64,000 nt of DNA from Bacteriovoracaceae bacterium (lineage in GTDB: Bacteria > Bdellovibrionota > Bacteriovoracia > Bacteriovoracales > Bacteriovoracaceae). The notes under the pieces are model-generated. The model saw nothing but the letters and a program-made list of their open reading frames with translations, did no database searches and was not told the origin of the DNA. The position numbers and the translations under genes were made by a program. This document shows positions 17,625 to 29,100 of this stretch, one piece after another. The stretch spans positions 868,001 through 932,000 of the forward strand of contig JANJTC010000005.1 in assembly GCA_024711325.1 (NCBI GenBank). The letters are read 5' to 3'. Position 1 is the stretch's first letter; every line of letters starts with the position of its first letter.

Positions 17625-18415
17625 AGACTTTTCTTCTGGTTATTTTTGCTTTTGCATTAGGCTATGGGTCTTATCCTTTTTTAAATCCGAAGGCACCTGA
17701 ACCTTCTGGCGAATTGGGAAATTTGTTTCAGAAATTCTTATTGGAAGAAGCAAAAAATTTCGCCCAAGCATCTGACCCTGATGACAAACTTAAAGCTGCC
17801 GATAAAATGTATGGCAGGATGACAGAGATATTTGATGATGAATTGACTTTAAAGGCGCCTCAAAATGAACCCGCTAAAATTAATATCACTGTTAAGCCTG
17901 AAAAGAAGATCATTCAGAAAGCCGCCAAAACAACAGTAAGACCAGACCTTACTCAGGAGCCAAGAAGCTTTGATAAGGATCAAAGTCCTGCGGAAAAGAT
18001 TCACTCCAATAATCTGGATGTGAATACCTTCCTTTCATTTTCTAATCTTCCTTACCTTTCAGGGAAGGATTCCCGTATCTTAAAATTAATCGGTCGTTTT
18101 GAAGGGCCACTAAAAAGTAGCGGGCCTACTCGCACAGGAGAAGAGGAAAAAGTTGTTCTGGAGATAAATCAAGATAAAGCAAAAGATAAGACGAAACTTG
18201 AAATTATCGATAGCTATGACAATGTCACCCTGAATCTACTCCAGCTGACTGATAAAACTTTTAAAAGTGTACCGGGTGATGAAAATTTGCTCTTAATGCT
18301 AACTCAGACTGGGTCAATTATCTTGGATTTAAGGAAATACCCGCTTCTAACAGGTAAGGTTCTGACTCGTAATAAATTATCAGGAGAGTTTGAATTAAAA
18401 AAGTCAGGCGAATGA
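17621..18415 (+). CDS. Membrane-anchored or exported protein of unknown function
   Basis: A 264-residue protein starting at a GTG that overlaps the previous stop (GTGA). An N-terminal hydrophobic segment (FLLVIFAFALGYG) acts as a signal or anchor. A lysine/proline-rich linker follows, then a C-terminal ~110-residue beta-rich domain (FSNLPYLSGKDSRILKLIGRF onward). No known family is recognised. Coupling to the transsulfuration gene implies co-expression but not shared function. Confidence 0.65.
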   Translation: MKTFLLVIFAFALGYGSYPFLNPKAPEPSGELGNLFQKFLLEEAKNFAQASDPDDKLKAADKMYGRMTEIFDDELTLKAPQNEPAKINITVKPEKKIIQKAAKTTVRPDLTQEPRSFDKDQSPAEKIHSNNLDVNTFLSFSNLPYLSGKDSRILKLIGRFEGPLKSSGPTRTGEEEKVVLEINQDKAKDKTKLEIIDSYDNVTLNLLQLTDKTFKSVPGDENLLLMLTQTGSIILDLRKYPLLTGKVLTRNKLSGEFELKKSGE

Positions 18416-18473
18416 TTGCACTGGTATGAAGTTTGCTTGAATTGATCATATTCCATTCTCCTAAGGAGGAAAT

Positions 18474-18938
18474 ATGATCGATCCCAACGAAAATAATAAC
18501 TTTGATCAAGCAGAAGGGGCAAATGGTCCCGTGTCAGTTACCAAATTGAAAGAGTACGGGAAAAAAGCTTATGGCCCCATTGTCGACGTTGTCTCTAAAT
18601 ATCAAGACGAATTCACCCCTTACATAAATGCTTTGGTAAAAGGTTTGCAAGGTGGCGCTGAACGCTTAGGACAAGACAATGCCAGTGAACCAGAAAAGTA
18701 CGTCTCTCGCTTCTTTCAAGAGGCAGCTTCTGGATTGGAACAGGCCGGTAAAAAACTTGAATCAAAAGACATGAATGCCATTACCAGTTTTCTGCAAGAG
18801 CAGGCGGAGAAACGACCAAGTATTATGTTTTCCACTTCTTATGTCGTAGGTCTATTCTTTGGAAGACTTGGTCGCCATATTGCCAGACAAAAACCAATGA
18901 CAAATGAACCTCCAACCTTCGATGAATCGATTCATTAA
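18474..18938 (+). CDS. Hypothetical protein of envelope cassette
   Basis: A 154-residue, largely helical protein with an acidic, Asn-rich start and a C-terminal hydrophobic patch (IMFSTSYVVGLFFGRLG) that may insert in the membrane. AGGAGG lies just before the ATG. It is the first of three tightly spaced genes, followed by a YqjE/holin-3-6-like and a DUF3618-like protein. Such cassettes are commonly linked to membrane stress in Proteobacteria. This member itself is not a recognised family. Confidence 0.7.
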   Translation: MIDPNENNNFDQAEGANGPVSVTKLKEYGKKAYGPIVDVVSKYQDEFTPYINALVKGLQGGAERLGQDNASEPEKYVSRFFQEAASGLEQAGKKLESKDMNAITSFLQEQAEKRPSIMFSTSYVVGLFFGRLGRHIARQKPMTNEPPTFDESIH

Positions 18939-18952
18939 TAAAGGAGTTTTTT

Positions 18953-19420
18953 ATGGAACCTAATATGCCAAAAGATATTGATCCCTTCATCAATGGTCAA
19001 GGATCAGGATCAGTTGAAAGACATTTTGAAAGAGAGTCATGGAAGGACATGACTCAAAAATTTTATAATGATGTTGTCCATCTCTTTGAAAAAGAGGGTG
19101 AATTAATCAGAACTGAAATGAGTGAGAAGGTTTCTGAGGTTAAAACTGCCAGTGTCTCACTTGTCACTGGAGGAGTTGTTGCCTTCGTTGGACTGCTGTG
19201 TGTTGCCGCAACGGCCATTATTGCTTTAGACATTGTTACTGAATTATGGCTGGCCTCAACCATAGTCACAGTTGTTTTCTTAGCTATTGGTGGAATCATG
19301 TTAATGTCGGCGAAGAAGAAACTTGAATCCGATCGAATTAAACCAAATAAATCCATTGCGGCCTTTGGTGAAATACGACACACGCTCAAGGAGAAAGTCA
19401 ATGAAATCACAAAACACTGA
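18953..19420 (+). CDS. Phage_holin_3_6 / YqjE-like inner-membrane protein
   Basis: A 155-residue protein. Residues ~30-60 form an amphipathic helix with VHLFEKEGELIRTEMSEKV. Two membrane helices follow (VTGGVVAFVGLLCVAATAI and WLASTIVTVVFLAIGGIML), then a basic tail. This matches the YqjE/DUF1469 (putative Actinobacterial holin) family. It overlaps the next gene by 20 bases. Holin activity is not implied; the family is mostly associated with general membrane stress. Confidence 0.82.
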   Translation: MEPNMPKDIDPFINGQGSGSVERHFERESWKDMTQKFYNDVVHLFEKEGELIRTEMSEKVSEVKTASVSLVTGGVVAFVGLLCVAATAIIALDIVTELWLASTIVTVVFLAIGGIMLMSAKKKLESDRIKPNKSIAAFGEIRHTLKEKVNEITKH

Positions 19421-20306
19421 GAAAAGATCTTCTGATGACGTAAAACATGAAGTGCATCAAGAGTTACGTAATGTTCGTAAGGATATTGATAAACTTCAAA
19501 GACGCCTCTCACCGGGGCAAATAATTGATGACGCTATCTTTTATCCGCACGGTCGGAGTGTGGGGGCGACCTTTAATCACTTAAAGAACAACCCAATAGG
19601 AACGGCATTGTTATCTTTAGGTACACTATTACTCATGGAAGATGAAAACCATATGACCTATGAGACCAGTGCCAGATCAAAAGTCAGTTCCTTAAAAGAA
19701 AGTGTGAAGAATCAGATGCCACATAAAGAGTTGCAAGCTGGCCAAGTTCCAAATGCAATGGATAGGGCCCGGTCCAAGTTGTCTGGATTTAAAGATGACT
19801 TGCAGACAAAAACTTCTGAACTCAAACACAATCTTCAAGAGAAAAAAGAAGATCTGAGACATAAATTTCAGGATAAATCAGTTGAATTAAAAGATAAGAT
19901 CGGGGATGCACAATCGCATCTATCCATGGGCGCTGACTTCGAAGGTGTGAACAACCAAATCAGCTCTTCTCAGTCACGAACGGATAAGTTAAAGGAAAAC
20001 CTATCAGGTTCTTATGACAAGGCGAGAACTAAAATTTCATCAGGATTACAGGCCAGTAAAGAGAAAGTACAGAATCTCGATCCTATGAGCTACATTGCTT
20101 TAGGTGCCGGGTTGGGTGCCTTAACGGGTGCTTCTATTCCAGTCAGTGATGCGGAAAAGAATATGATTGATACGCGTTTTACTGATAGCTTCTCAAGCTT
20201 TAGTCGGGAACTTCAGGATGCTGTCAACCAGTCCGCAAATATACTAAAGGATCTGGTGATAGATGATGTAAAAGGTTTCAGTGCTGATGTCTTTAATCGT
20301 TCTTAA
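19401..20306 (+). CDS. DUF3618-like coiled-coil membrane-associated protein
   Basis: About 301 residues from the ATG at 19401, which has AGGAG 7 bases upstream. Residues ~15-45 (QELRNVRKDIDKLQRRLSPG, then IIDDAI) match the DUF3618 signature. A hydrophobic segment (PIGTALLSLGTLLLM) follows, then long repeated heptad-like stretches (KDDLQTKTSELKHNLQEKKE...) and a second hydrophobic patch (MSYIALGAGLGALTGASIPV). It is the last gene of the three-gene envelope cassette. Confidence 0.78.
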   Translation: MKSQNTEKRSSDDVKHEVHQELRNVRKDIDKLQRRLSPGQIIDDAIFYPHGRSVGATFNHLKNNPIGTALLSLGTLLLMEDENHMTYETSARSKVSSLKESVKNQMPHKELQAGQVPNAMDRARSKLSGFKDDLQTKTSELKHNLQEKKEDLRHKFQDKSVELKDKIGDAQSHLSMGADFEGVNNQISSSQSRTDKLKENLSGSYDKARTKISSGLQASKEKVQNLDPMSYIALGAGLGALTGASIPVSDAEKNMIDTRFTDSFSSFSRELQDAVNQSANILKDLVIDDVKGFSADVFNRS

Positions 20307-20316
20307 ATCTCTTCAT

Positions 20317-20354
20317 TATGGAAAGGTTATGTATTCTTTCATGATCTTTCCATA
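20317..20354 (+). other. Long-loop inverted repeat downstream of the envelope cassette
   Basis: TATGGAAAG and CTTTCCATA form a 9-bp stem around a 20-base loop just after the DUF3618-like gene. It lacks a clear T-tract. It could be a weak terminator or an operator for the following peroxidase gene. Confidence 0.3.
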
Positions 20355-20406
20355 CTCTTCAATAAATTTGTTTGACTTCTGATACGATTGTTTTAGTATT
20401 CAAACC

Positions 20407-21660
20407 ATGAATTTCTACCTATACACTCTGGTTATCTTGGTTAGTTTTAGTGCTTTCCCAGCAGCTCCTATTGATGAAAGGCTTGTGGGTTACATCCAGA
20501 AATTTAATCTCAAACCGTTGTCAGCGCCTGAAGCCAGAAAACACAAGCTATTTCTCCTTGGTAGAGATCTTTTTCGTGAAAGAAGAATTTCTGGGAATGA
20601 CAATATCTCATGTATGGAATGTCATCATCCTAGAATCGGTACTGCAGATGGAATTCCACTTTCGCTTGGCGAAGGAGCGATCGGTTTAGAAATTGGAAGT
20701 CGAAAAAGAATGCAGGGACAAGGTCGCATTCTTGCTCGGAATACACCGGCCCTGTTTAATCTGCATAATGTAAATGTCATGTTTTGGGATGGAAGGGTGG
20801 AGTTTAATCCAGAAACAAAAAAGTTTATCACTCCTGTTCCATTAAATGGGGAAGTGGCACGAACACTCACTAGTGCCCTTGCGGCCCAGGCCATCTTCCC
20901 TATGGTCGATCATGATGAGATGCGAGGTTTAAGAGGCTCAAACCCTATCGCTGATGCTAAAAATGAAGAAGATGCCTGGGAATTTATTGTAGATAAAATT
21001 CTGAAGTTTCCCGAATATCAAAAAGCGTTCGCAGAAGTTTTTCCTGGTCAGAAGATCAATATTGGTCATTTTGGAGAAGCTCTGGCCGAATTTCAAGGGC
21101 AGGCCTTCTTTTTGGCAGAAACGCCCTATGACCGTTACTTAAAGGGAAATGTTGAAGCGCTCACTAGTAAGCAGAAAATAGGAATGGAGATTTTCTTTGA
21201 TAAGGCCAAATGCGGAGTTTGCCATAATGGTGAGTATCTCTCATCTTTTGAATACAAAGCCGTTGGTTCCCCTCAGATTGGGCCAGGAAAAGAAAATGGC
21301 GATGATTACGGACGCCATCAATGGGATAATCAGGAAGGGTTTCGTTACGCTTTTCGGGTTCCTCCCCTGAGGAACGTAGGCCTTACGGCACCATATTTTC
21401 ATCATGGTGGTATGGCCACATTAGAAAACGTTGTTGAACACTACAATGATATAAAAACGAGTCTTAGTAACTATCGAATTATTGAGCAGTTTTCAAATTA
21501 TTTAAGGCCACTAAAAGCGCATGATCATACCAATGATCATATCCGTATTGGCAATATACCTTCAGAGGTGCCTCTGGAAGTTGGATTTACAGAGGAAGAA
21601 AAAGAAGCTTTAGTTGAGTTCCTGCGTTTTGGTCTTACGGATATCAGGTTGCAGGATTAA
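20407..21660 (+). CDS. Dihaem cytochrome c peroxidase / MauG family
   Basis: A 417-residue exported haem protein: signal peptide (ending AFPAA), first haem site CMECH near residue 71, second CGVCH near residue 273. The family segments ARNTPALFNLHNVNVMFWDGR and VPPLRNVGLTAPYFHHGG are present. It reduces hydrogen peroxide in the periplasm or performs MauG-like oxidations. No mau genes are nearby, so peroxidase is favoured. It stands alone, convergent to the chitobiase-C-like protein. Confidence 0.93.
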   Translation: MNFYLYTLVILVSFSAFPAAPIDERLVGYIQKFNLKPLSAPEARKHKLFLLGRDLFRERRISGNDNISCMECHHPRIGTADGIPLSLGEGAIGLEIGSRKRMQGQGRILARNTPALFNLHNVNVMFWDGRVEFNPETKKFITPVPLNGEVARTLTSALAAQAIFPMVDHDEMRGLRGSNPIADAKNEEDAWEFIVDKILKFPEYQKAFAEVFPGQKINIGHFGEALAEFQGQAFFLAETPYDRYLKGNVEALTSKQKIGMEIFFDKAKCGVCHNGEYLSSFEYKAVGSPQIGPGKENGDDYGRHQWDNQEGFRYAFRVPPLRNVGLTAPYFHHGGMATLENVVEHYNDIKTSLSNYRIIEQFSNYLRPLKAHDHTNDHIRIGNIPSEVPLEVGFTEEEKEALVEFLRFGLTDIRLQD

Positions 21661-21676
21661 TCTACTGGGCATCACT

Positions 21677-22975
21677 TTATTTATCAAAGAATAGACTAAT
21701 TAAACCCGTTCTAAGTTCCTGGGTTGGAACATCACCTATCTCACTGGCAGGGCCACGGTAGAGATTTGGATCCGGGGATAGGGCACTTAAAGCAGTAAAG
21801 CCGCCATATAGTTCTGTATCATCATTTCCAGCGATGACATCCAGGGGAAGAGTTTGAACATAATTAAAATCTTCCAGAATCAGTTTTGAAGATGAACAGG
21901 AAAATTGAGGAAGATCGTACAACATACTTTTCATATAGGCCGTGAGATAGTTTTCCCCATACATGAGGCCATGCTCTGTTAAAAATAGATTCATCTGTGT
22001 AGCCGCTGAGAATGCTGAAGCGTTCATTTCAGTTAAAATAATTCCCGGAGTAGGCGAAGTTAGGGAAGCATGGTTTGTTACGATATCGGTGCAACTCATG
22101 TTAAGGCTCGAGGGAGATGGGTCATGGGATTTTAAATTAATCACTCCCAAGGCATGATGATTCGAACCAAAGTCATTACTTTTAAAAACCATCGCAGCAT
22201 CAAGCTGAGTCGTTTGTACGTGGGTTTTATTTTGTGTGATTTCAAGATGAGGTAGTTCTGGATCAAAACTATATAAAGCTTCTTTTGCTTCAGAAGTTAT
22301 TTGATCTTCAAATGAAGTTCCTGCAAAGCTCAAACATAAAGTTTTTGATGCCTCTCCTAGCTTAAAGGCACCGGTATAGACTCTGCCTTGTTCAGGGTCA
22401 CAACAGTTGTTTTCACTGATGCAATATTTTATTGAAGAGGCAGTGGAGCAGGTTAACTCTATATTGACTGGCCCCTGGAAAGAGCCCCCGGTTACACCTA
22501 CTGAGCAAACAGGAACTTTTGGATTCTTTACCTTATTTTCTTCATCCTCATTTGAGGGAAGTGGACTCGTATAGAAAGGGGATGTCGATATTATTTTTGC
22601 ATCTGATTTTTGTTTTATTTGAGTTTTGGATTCTTCCTTCCAGGAAGGCCTTCGATTTTCCCTTGGCCCGCTTCCACTCCAACTGATGCTCACCTCCGGA
22701 GAATTTTCAATTCTTACTCCTGATTCATCTACAAAGTGAGGAGCTACCTCTTGAGAGCGGCCGGAAACAGTGAACTGTGGCGACTGAGATCTATTTCCCA
22801 TGAGCTTTGACTTCTTTTGAGTTACCGATGCCGGAAGACGTTTTTTTACTTTCTTTTTCTTTTTTACAAAATCCTCTTCTTCAATCTCTGGAGATTGAAC
22901 AGGGGAGCTTGTGAATTTAATTCCAAAGCTCAAGAGAAGAATGATGATGCCAGCACCTGTTAAACGTTTTCTCAT
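21677..22975 (-). CDS. Membrane-anchored protein with chitobiase-C-like domain
   Basis: About 432 residues from the ATG at 22975; a TTG at 23071 would extend it without a better ribosome site. A single N-terminal helix (GAGIIILLLSFGIKF) is followed by a lysine-rich, disordered ~130-residue stretch. A ~85-residue segment GGSFQGPVNIELTC ... IKYCISENNCCDP ... ALYSFD resembles the CHB_HEX_C / FN3_7 beta-sandwich seen at the ends of sugar-active enzymes. The last ~170 residues are unrecognised. It is divergent from the giant fibre, sharing a 136-base control region, and may be a surface partner (inference). Confidence 0.65.
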   Translation of the reverse strand: MRKRLTGAGIIILLLSFGIKFTSSPVQSPEIEEEDFVKKKKKVKKRLPASVTQKKSKLMGNRSQSPQFTVSGRSQEVAPHFVDESGVRIENSPEVSISWSGSGPRENRRPSWKEESKTQIKQKSDAKIISTSPFYTSPLPSNEDEENKVKNPKVPVCSVGVTGGSFQGPVNIELTCSTASSIKYCISENNCCDPEQGRVYTGAFKLGEASKTLCLSFAGTSFEDQITSEAKEALYSFDPELPHLEITQNKTHVQTTQLDAAMVFKSNDFGSNHHALGVINLKSHDPSPSSLNMSCTDIVTNHASLTSPTPGIILTEMNASAFSAATQMNLFLTEHGLMYGENYLTAYMKSMLYDLPQFSCSSSKLILEDFNYVQTLPLDVIAGNDDTELYGGFTALSALSPDPNLYRGPASEIGDVPTQELRTGLISLFFDK

Positions 22976-23111
22976 GTAAGTCTTCTCGGTCAAAAGCCTT
23001 GAATCAAACCTTAATTTAGGCTTTAGGCTTCTATTAACTGTTCCCCTTATAAAACGGAACGATTGATCCAAGATAAAATTTACGCAGGTCTATTTTAAAA
23101 GGATGATTCCT

Positions 23112-26100
23112 GTGAAGATTAAGTTGATCGTTTTAGTTGCACTCACTGCTCACTCTTTACCACTAATGGCATTAGACTCGTTCAGCTATTCTGGACGCCT
23201 GGTAAACAGCAACGGTTCACCTGTCACGGGTGAGGTTAATCTTCGATTTGATTTAAGTTCTACGGAAGATCCTAACGACATACTTTGTTCAAAGACAGTT
23301 AATGAAGTGCCTCTTTCTCAGGGGATCTTTAATGTAAAACTAGATTTTCTCCCGGCAGATTGTGAAAATACCACTATTCAATCAATCATGGAGAATGTTG
23401 CTTCCAATCACAATCTAACCTATCAGGTAACGGATTTAACTAATTCCCGAACTTATTCCAGTCAGGCCATTTATTCCGTGCCGTCTTCCTTTATGGCAAG
23501 TTTTACTAAATCCCTTGGCCGTATGGGTGCCACAACTGATGGGCAAGTCCTTAAATGGAATGCGGCCACTTCTAAATGGATTCCCGGAACTGTTGGTTCT
23601 GGTAATGGAACTGTTACTACTATTAATACTGGCCCGGGTCTTTTCGGTGGACCCATTGTTAATTCTGGGACCATTTCTGTCGCCCCAGGCGGAATTACTG
23701 ATAGTCATTTGGCGACAGGGATTAATCCGGCCAAACTTAGTGGAAGCCGGGATGCTACTAAGTATCTTAAAGGTGATAACACCTGGAGTAGTTTTCAGAC
23801 GGATCTTCTCGCAACCATCTTAAATGGATTCTCTCCTGTTTCAGGATCAGCAGTTTCTAATAGTGATTCAGTTCTTCAGGCATTCGGAAAACTTCAAGGA
23901 CAGGTTTCAACCTTAAATACAAATAAATTAGATAAGACTGGTGGAACTTTAACAGGTCTTGGAACAATTGATGGTGTACCACTGCCATATCTACCAAGTC
24001 AGATAGTGAATAAACAGTACGTTGATGATTTAGTTAATGGTGTTAATGCCTCTCAGTGGATAACCTCTGCTCCTCATATTTATTACAACACAGGTAATGT
24101 TGGTATTGGTACTTCTACCCCAAATGAAAAACTTCAGGTGGCAGGAAACGTTGCTTTAAATGGGAACCTTCGTTTAAAAGACAGCGGAACAAATTATATT
24201 GAGCTCAAAGCACCTTTAACTACCAGTGGGGTGACTTTTACTCTGCCAGCTGATGCTGGAACTTCCGGGCAAGCTCTGACAACCAATGGGGCAGGAGTTT
24301 TATCCTGGCAAAACCCATCTGTTTCTTCTGCTGATATCGCTGATGGTTCCATCACCAACGATGACATCAATGCCAGCGCTAATATTGATCAATCAAAAAT
24401 TGCGGGCCTTACTGCCGCTTTGGCAGGTAAAGCTTCCGACTTTGGAACAGGGTCTGCCGGAGAATATCTGGCCGGCGGTAGAGTCTGGACGACATTAAAT
24501 ACTGACGTTGTTCCAGAAGGATCAACCAGGCTTTATTTTACTGAACCTAGAGTTTTAGGAACAGATTTAGCAGGATTTTCATCCACAGTGGGAGCTGTGA
24601 CCTCGGCAGATACTGTTTTATCTTCCATCGGAAAACTAGCTGGTAACCAGGCCAATTTTGTTTTAAAGGCCGGCGATACCATGTCAGGTAATCTCTTGAT
24701 GGGTGGTAACACTGTTACTGGGCTTGGAGTACCATCGGCCGCCAGTGATGCAGCTACCAAGGCCTATGTTGATTCAGCTGCGGCCTCTGCCTCACACTGG
24801 AGTAAAAGTGGATCCATTGTTTATTATAATTTAGGAAATGTTGGTATTGGCACGGCCACTCCTCGTTCTAAATTAGATGTCCTGGGCGGGATTCAGATTG
24901 GGACTGACGCCGTTGCCTGTACTGCCACTAAAGTGGGAACACTTCGCTACAACTCAACTAATGTGGAATATTGTAATGGAACTGCCTGGCAGGCCTTTGG
25001 TATATCTGGAGCTGGAATTACCAGTCTCAATGGATCAACGAGTGGTACTCAAAGTTTTGCCAGTGGAAGTTCCGGTTCAGCGCCCGCTTGGTCAACAGCT
25101 GCAGGTGTACATACTTTAAACATTCCCTTTGCAAGTGCTTCAGGTGTGACCGCGGGTCTTATTAGTAAAACCGATTATGACTCTTTCAATGGAAAACTTG
25201 GAACTGCAACAAATTTTTCAGGAGACGTCAGCGGAACTTATAATGCCACCAGTGTGGATAAGATCAAAGGAACGAGTGTTTCGATAGCGGCCCTGACTTC
25301 CGGTAATTTCCTTCGTTATAACGGTACTAATTGGGTCAATGCCATGCTTAGTGCAACTGATATAACTAGTGGAACTCTACCAATAGCAAGGGGAGGAACG
25401 GGTGCCACAACAGCTGATGGGGCCCTGAATAATTTGCTTCCAACCCAAACCGGCAATAGTGGAAAAGTTCTTTCAACTAATGGGACAACGACTTCCTGGA
25501 CTTCTGTCATAACTTCTCCCGCCGGAACAAATGGACAAGTACAGTTTAATAACTCAGGTGCCTTTGGAGCTTCTAATAATTTTTTCTGGGATAATACCAA
25601 TTCCAAACTCGGTATTGGAACGGCAACTCCTCGCTCTAAGCTTGAAGTTGCTGGTGGAATTCAAATTGGATCTGACGCCGTTGCCTGTACTGCCACTAAA
25701 GTGGGAACACTTCGTTATAACTCAACCAATATTGAATATTGTAACGGAACTGCCTGGCAGGCCTTTGGTATTTCTGGAGCAGGTATTACGAGTCTTAATG
25801 GTTCAACCTCTGGAACGCAAAGTTTTGCCAGTGGAAGTTCTGGTTCAGCTCCTGCGTGGTCAACTGCTGCTGGTGTGCATACTTTAAACATTCCCTTTGC
25901 CAGTGCTACAGGTGTGACCGCGGGTCTTATAAGTAAAACCGATTATGATGCTTTCAGTGGAAAACTTAGCACCACCACGACACTGTCAGGAGACGTCAGT
26001 GGAACTTATAACTCAACCAGTGTGGATAAAATTAAAGGAACGGGTGTTGCGATCACGTCTCTGACTTCCGGTAATTTCCTTCGTTATAACGGCACTAATT

Positions 26101-29100
26101 GGGTCAATGCCATGCTTAGTGCAGCTGATATTCCTGCATTGGATGCTGGTAAAATAACCAGTGGAACTCTACCAATAGCAAGGGGAGGAACTGGGGCCAC
26201 AACAGCTGACGGGGCCTTGAACAATCTTCTTCCGACTCAAACTGGTAACAGTGGTAAAGTACTTTCAACCAACGGAACCACGACTTCATGGACCTCCGTG
26301 ACGACTTCTCCTGCAGGAACTAATGGGCAAGTACAGTTTAATAACTCAGGGGCCTTTGGAGCTTCCAGTAATTTTTTCTGGGATAATACAAACTCCAAAC
26401 TTGGATTAGGGACTGCGACTCCTTCATTTCCTTTAAGCTTAGGTAACGGAACCAACACTGACGGTTCCATCTTATCTTTAGGCTATGGAACAGTAGGAAC
26501 AGATGGTCAAAGTTTGACTGTCGCAGGTCCTGGTTCACGGATGATGTGGTATGCAAAAAAAGCTGCCTTCAGAGCGGGAAGTGTGGATGATACAGAGTGG
26601 GATGATGCTAACATTGGTTTAAGATCAGTTGCCTTTGGTGACAGTACTAAGGCCAGCGGAAATTATTCATTTGCCTCAGGTTCATACACAACTGCTTCTG
26701 ATGATGGTGCCACTGCATTCGGGGATTATTCAACGGCCAGTGGTATGTCATCAACCGTTATCGGTAGTGCCAATACTGCCAGTAACTCTTGGGCGGTGGC
26801 CATAGGTCAAGGTAATATTGCGAGTGGGAACACTGGGGTCGCATTGGGAAGTGGATCACGAGCACTCTCGACCTACGGTGTGGCCCTTGGCCGCCAAGCG
26901 ACTGCCGATTCATACGCCCAAGTCTCAGTTGGGAGAAACAATCTTCCAACTGGTACTGAGAGTGCGACGACCTGGGTTGCGACTGATCCAATTTTTGTAG
27001 TGGGTAATGGTACCGGCACAGGTGCCAGTCGATCCAATGCTATGATGGTCCTAAAAAATGGAAAAGTGGGAATAGGCACCAATACTCCCCAGGCCCAACT
27101 TGATGTAGCTACCACTGGCACCAATAGTGCTGTCATCATTCCTCGAGCGACAACGGCCAACCGACCTACCGCTCCTGTTAACGGAATGATTCGTTATAAT
27201 ACTTCAACAGGTAAGTTTGAAGGTTATCAAAACGGCGTTTGGACTGATCTGATTGGAAGTGGAACCGTCACGGGTGTTACCGGAACGGCCCCTGTAGTGG
27301 TAACTGGTACCACAGCACCAGTTATCTCCATGGCCCAGTCAAATGGAACGACCAATGGTTATTTAAGCTCAACTGATTGGACGACCTTTAATTCAAAACT
27401 TGGTACAACTCTTACTTCTACTAATATTTTAGTTGGTAATGCTTCAAATATTGCAACTCCTGTAGCGGCATCAGGTGATGTGACACTTGCTAATACCGGT
27501 GCCTTTACCGTAACTAAACTTCAAGGCAGATCGGTTGCCACCACCGCACCATCAGTGGGAAGTTTTTTGAAATGGAATAACACCCTTTCTAACTGGGAAC
27601 CAACACTCTTTACTAATTGTAATGGGACAAGCCAGGTTCTTCATTACATACTCCTCACTGATACATGGTCATGTGATAACTTGAGTATAAATAGTCTTCT
27701 ACCTTCTCAAACAGGAAATAGTGGAAGATTTCTTACTACTAACGGAACGTCTACAAGTTGGGCCACTGCCTCTGCCTCTCCAGCAGGAGCTAACGGACAA
27801 ATACAGTTTAATAACTCTGGTGTTTTCGGTGCTTCCAGTAATCTTTTTTGGGATAACACTAATAGTCGTCTTGGCATAGGGGGAGGAGGGCTTTCAAGTC
27901 TATCAGTCAGTGGTGGAGTGAGTGTAGGTAGTACATACGTCTCGTTTGCCGCTCCCACGAACGGATTAATTGTCAGCGGTAACGTAGGAATTGGGACAAA
28001 TGCTCCAGGGAGAAGGTTAGAAATTCATGGAGGTGGAAATAGCACCTATCAATATGAATCATACTCAAAGGCCAGTCCCGCACCTAACTCGATGTATCCT
28101 TCGATGAGAGTAAATGCAGGAAACGGTGATACCTATGGTGCCTTCTATGAAATCGCCTCCAGCAATTCAAGCGCAATCCCTCAAAGTGCTTATTTTGGTG
28201 CTGTTACTGAGGCAGGAGCAAGCGTTTATTCGCCAAATATTGTAATCGGGCAGCAAACCGGGACTACCGCCTATAAAGAAAGATTTCGCATCGATTCTGT
28301 TGGTAATGTGGGGATTGGAACCACTACACCTCAGGCACTTTTAGATATCTTTGGAACGGGAGATAAAAGTGCTCTTCTCATTCCTCGCGATAGCCAATTT
28401 TCTCGTCCTACGACACCTGTCAATGGAATGATCCGCTATAATACCTCTTTGAATAAATTCGAAGGCTATGAAGGTGGAGCTTGGAAGGATTTTATTTCAT
28501 CGAGTGGAATGACCGGTTCTGGTACCACCAATACCGTCCCGATGTTTACCGGTGCTAGTGCCTTAGGTAACTCACCCATCGTCATCACATCGGGACGAGT
28601 TTCCATTGGTCCAGCACCTATTTATACTGCCCAGTTTGCTGTTAAGGGAGCAAATCCTTCAATAGCACTAGAAGATTCTGATAGTGCAGGAGTGGCTGCA
28701 ACAGGTGTGATTACCTTTCGTGATAGTACTGGGTCGTCGTATGCTTCAATTGGTGACGGAAACATAGGGAATTCTAATCTTGTAGTTCAAGCAACGACTG
28801 GAGATATACAATTAATTACATTTGGTAGCCAATCCATAATTCATACAACAGGTGGAACAGAAAAAATGCGTCTCGATTCCGCTGGTAATTTAGGCATTGG
28901 TACTAATGCTCCTTCACAAAAACTTCATGTGATCGGCAATATCCTTGCTTCAGGTACTATTACCCCCTCTGACCGAAGGCTTAAAAAGAACTTTTTGACT
29001 GTTGAAAATGCTCTTGAAAAAATTAATACCCTGCAGACGGTAACCTATGATTGGAGGGAGCCGGAAAAGCACGGAAGCGCACGACAATTAGGGGTGATTG

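Noticed and set aside
18953..19420. Holin gene implying a prophage remnant
   Set aside because: The family name is historical; there is no endolysin or phage structural gene nearby and the neighbours form a bacterial envelope cassette.
23040..23060. GTTCC-N11-GGAAC repeat in the fibre promoter region as an operator
   Set aside because: Only 5 bp per arm with a long spacer; likely by chance in AT-rich DNA.
24843..26402. Long direct repeats as a possible mobile element or CRISPR-like array
   Set aside because: Both copies are in frame within one gene, lack terminal inverted repeats or a transposase, and have no short regular spacers.
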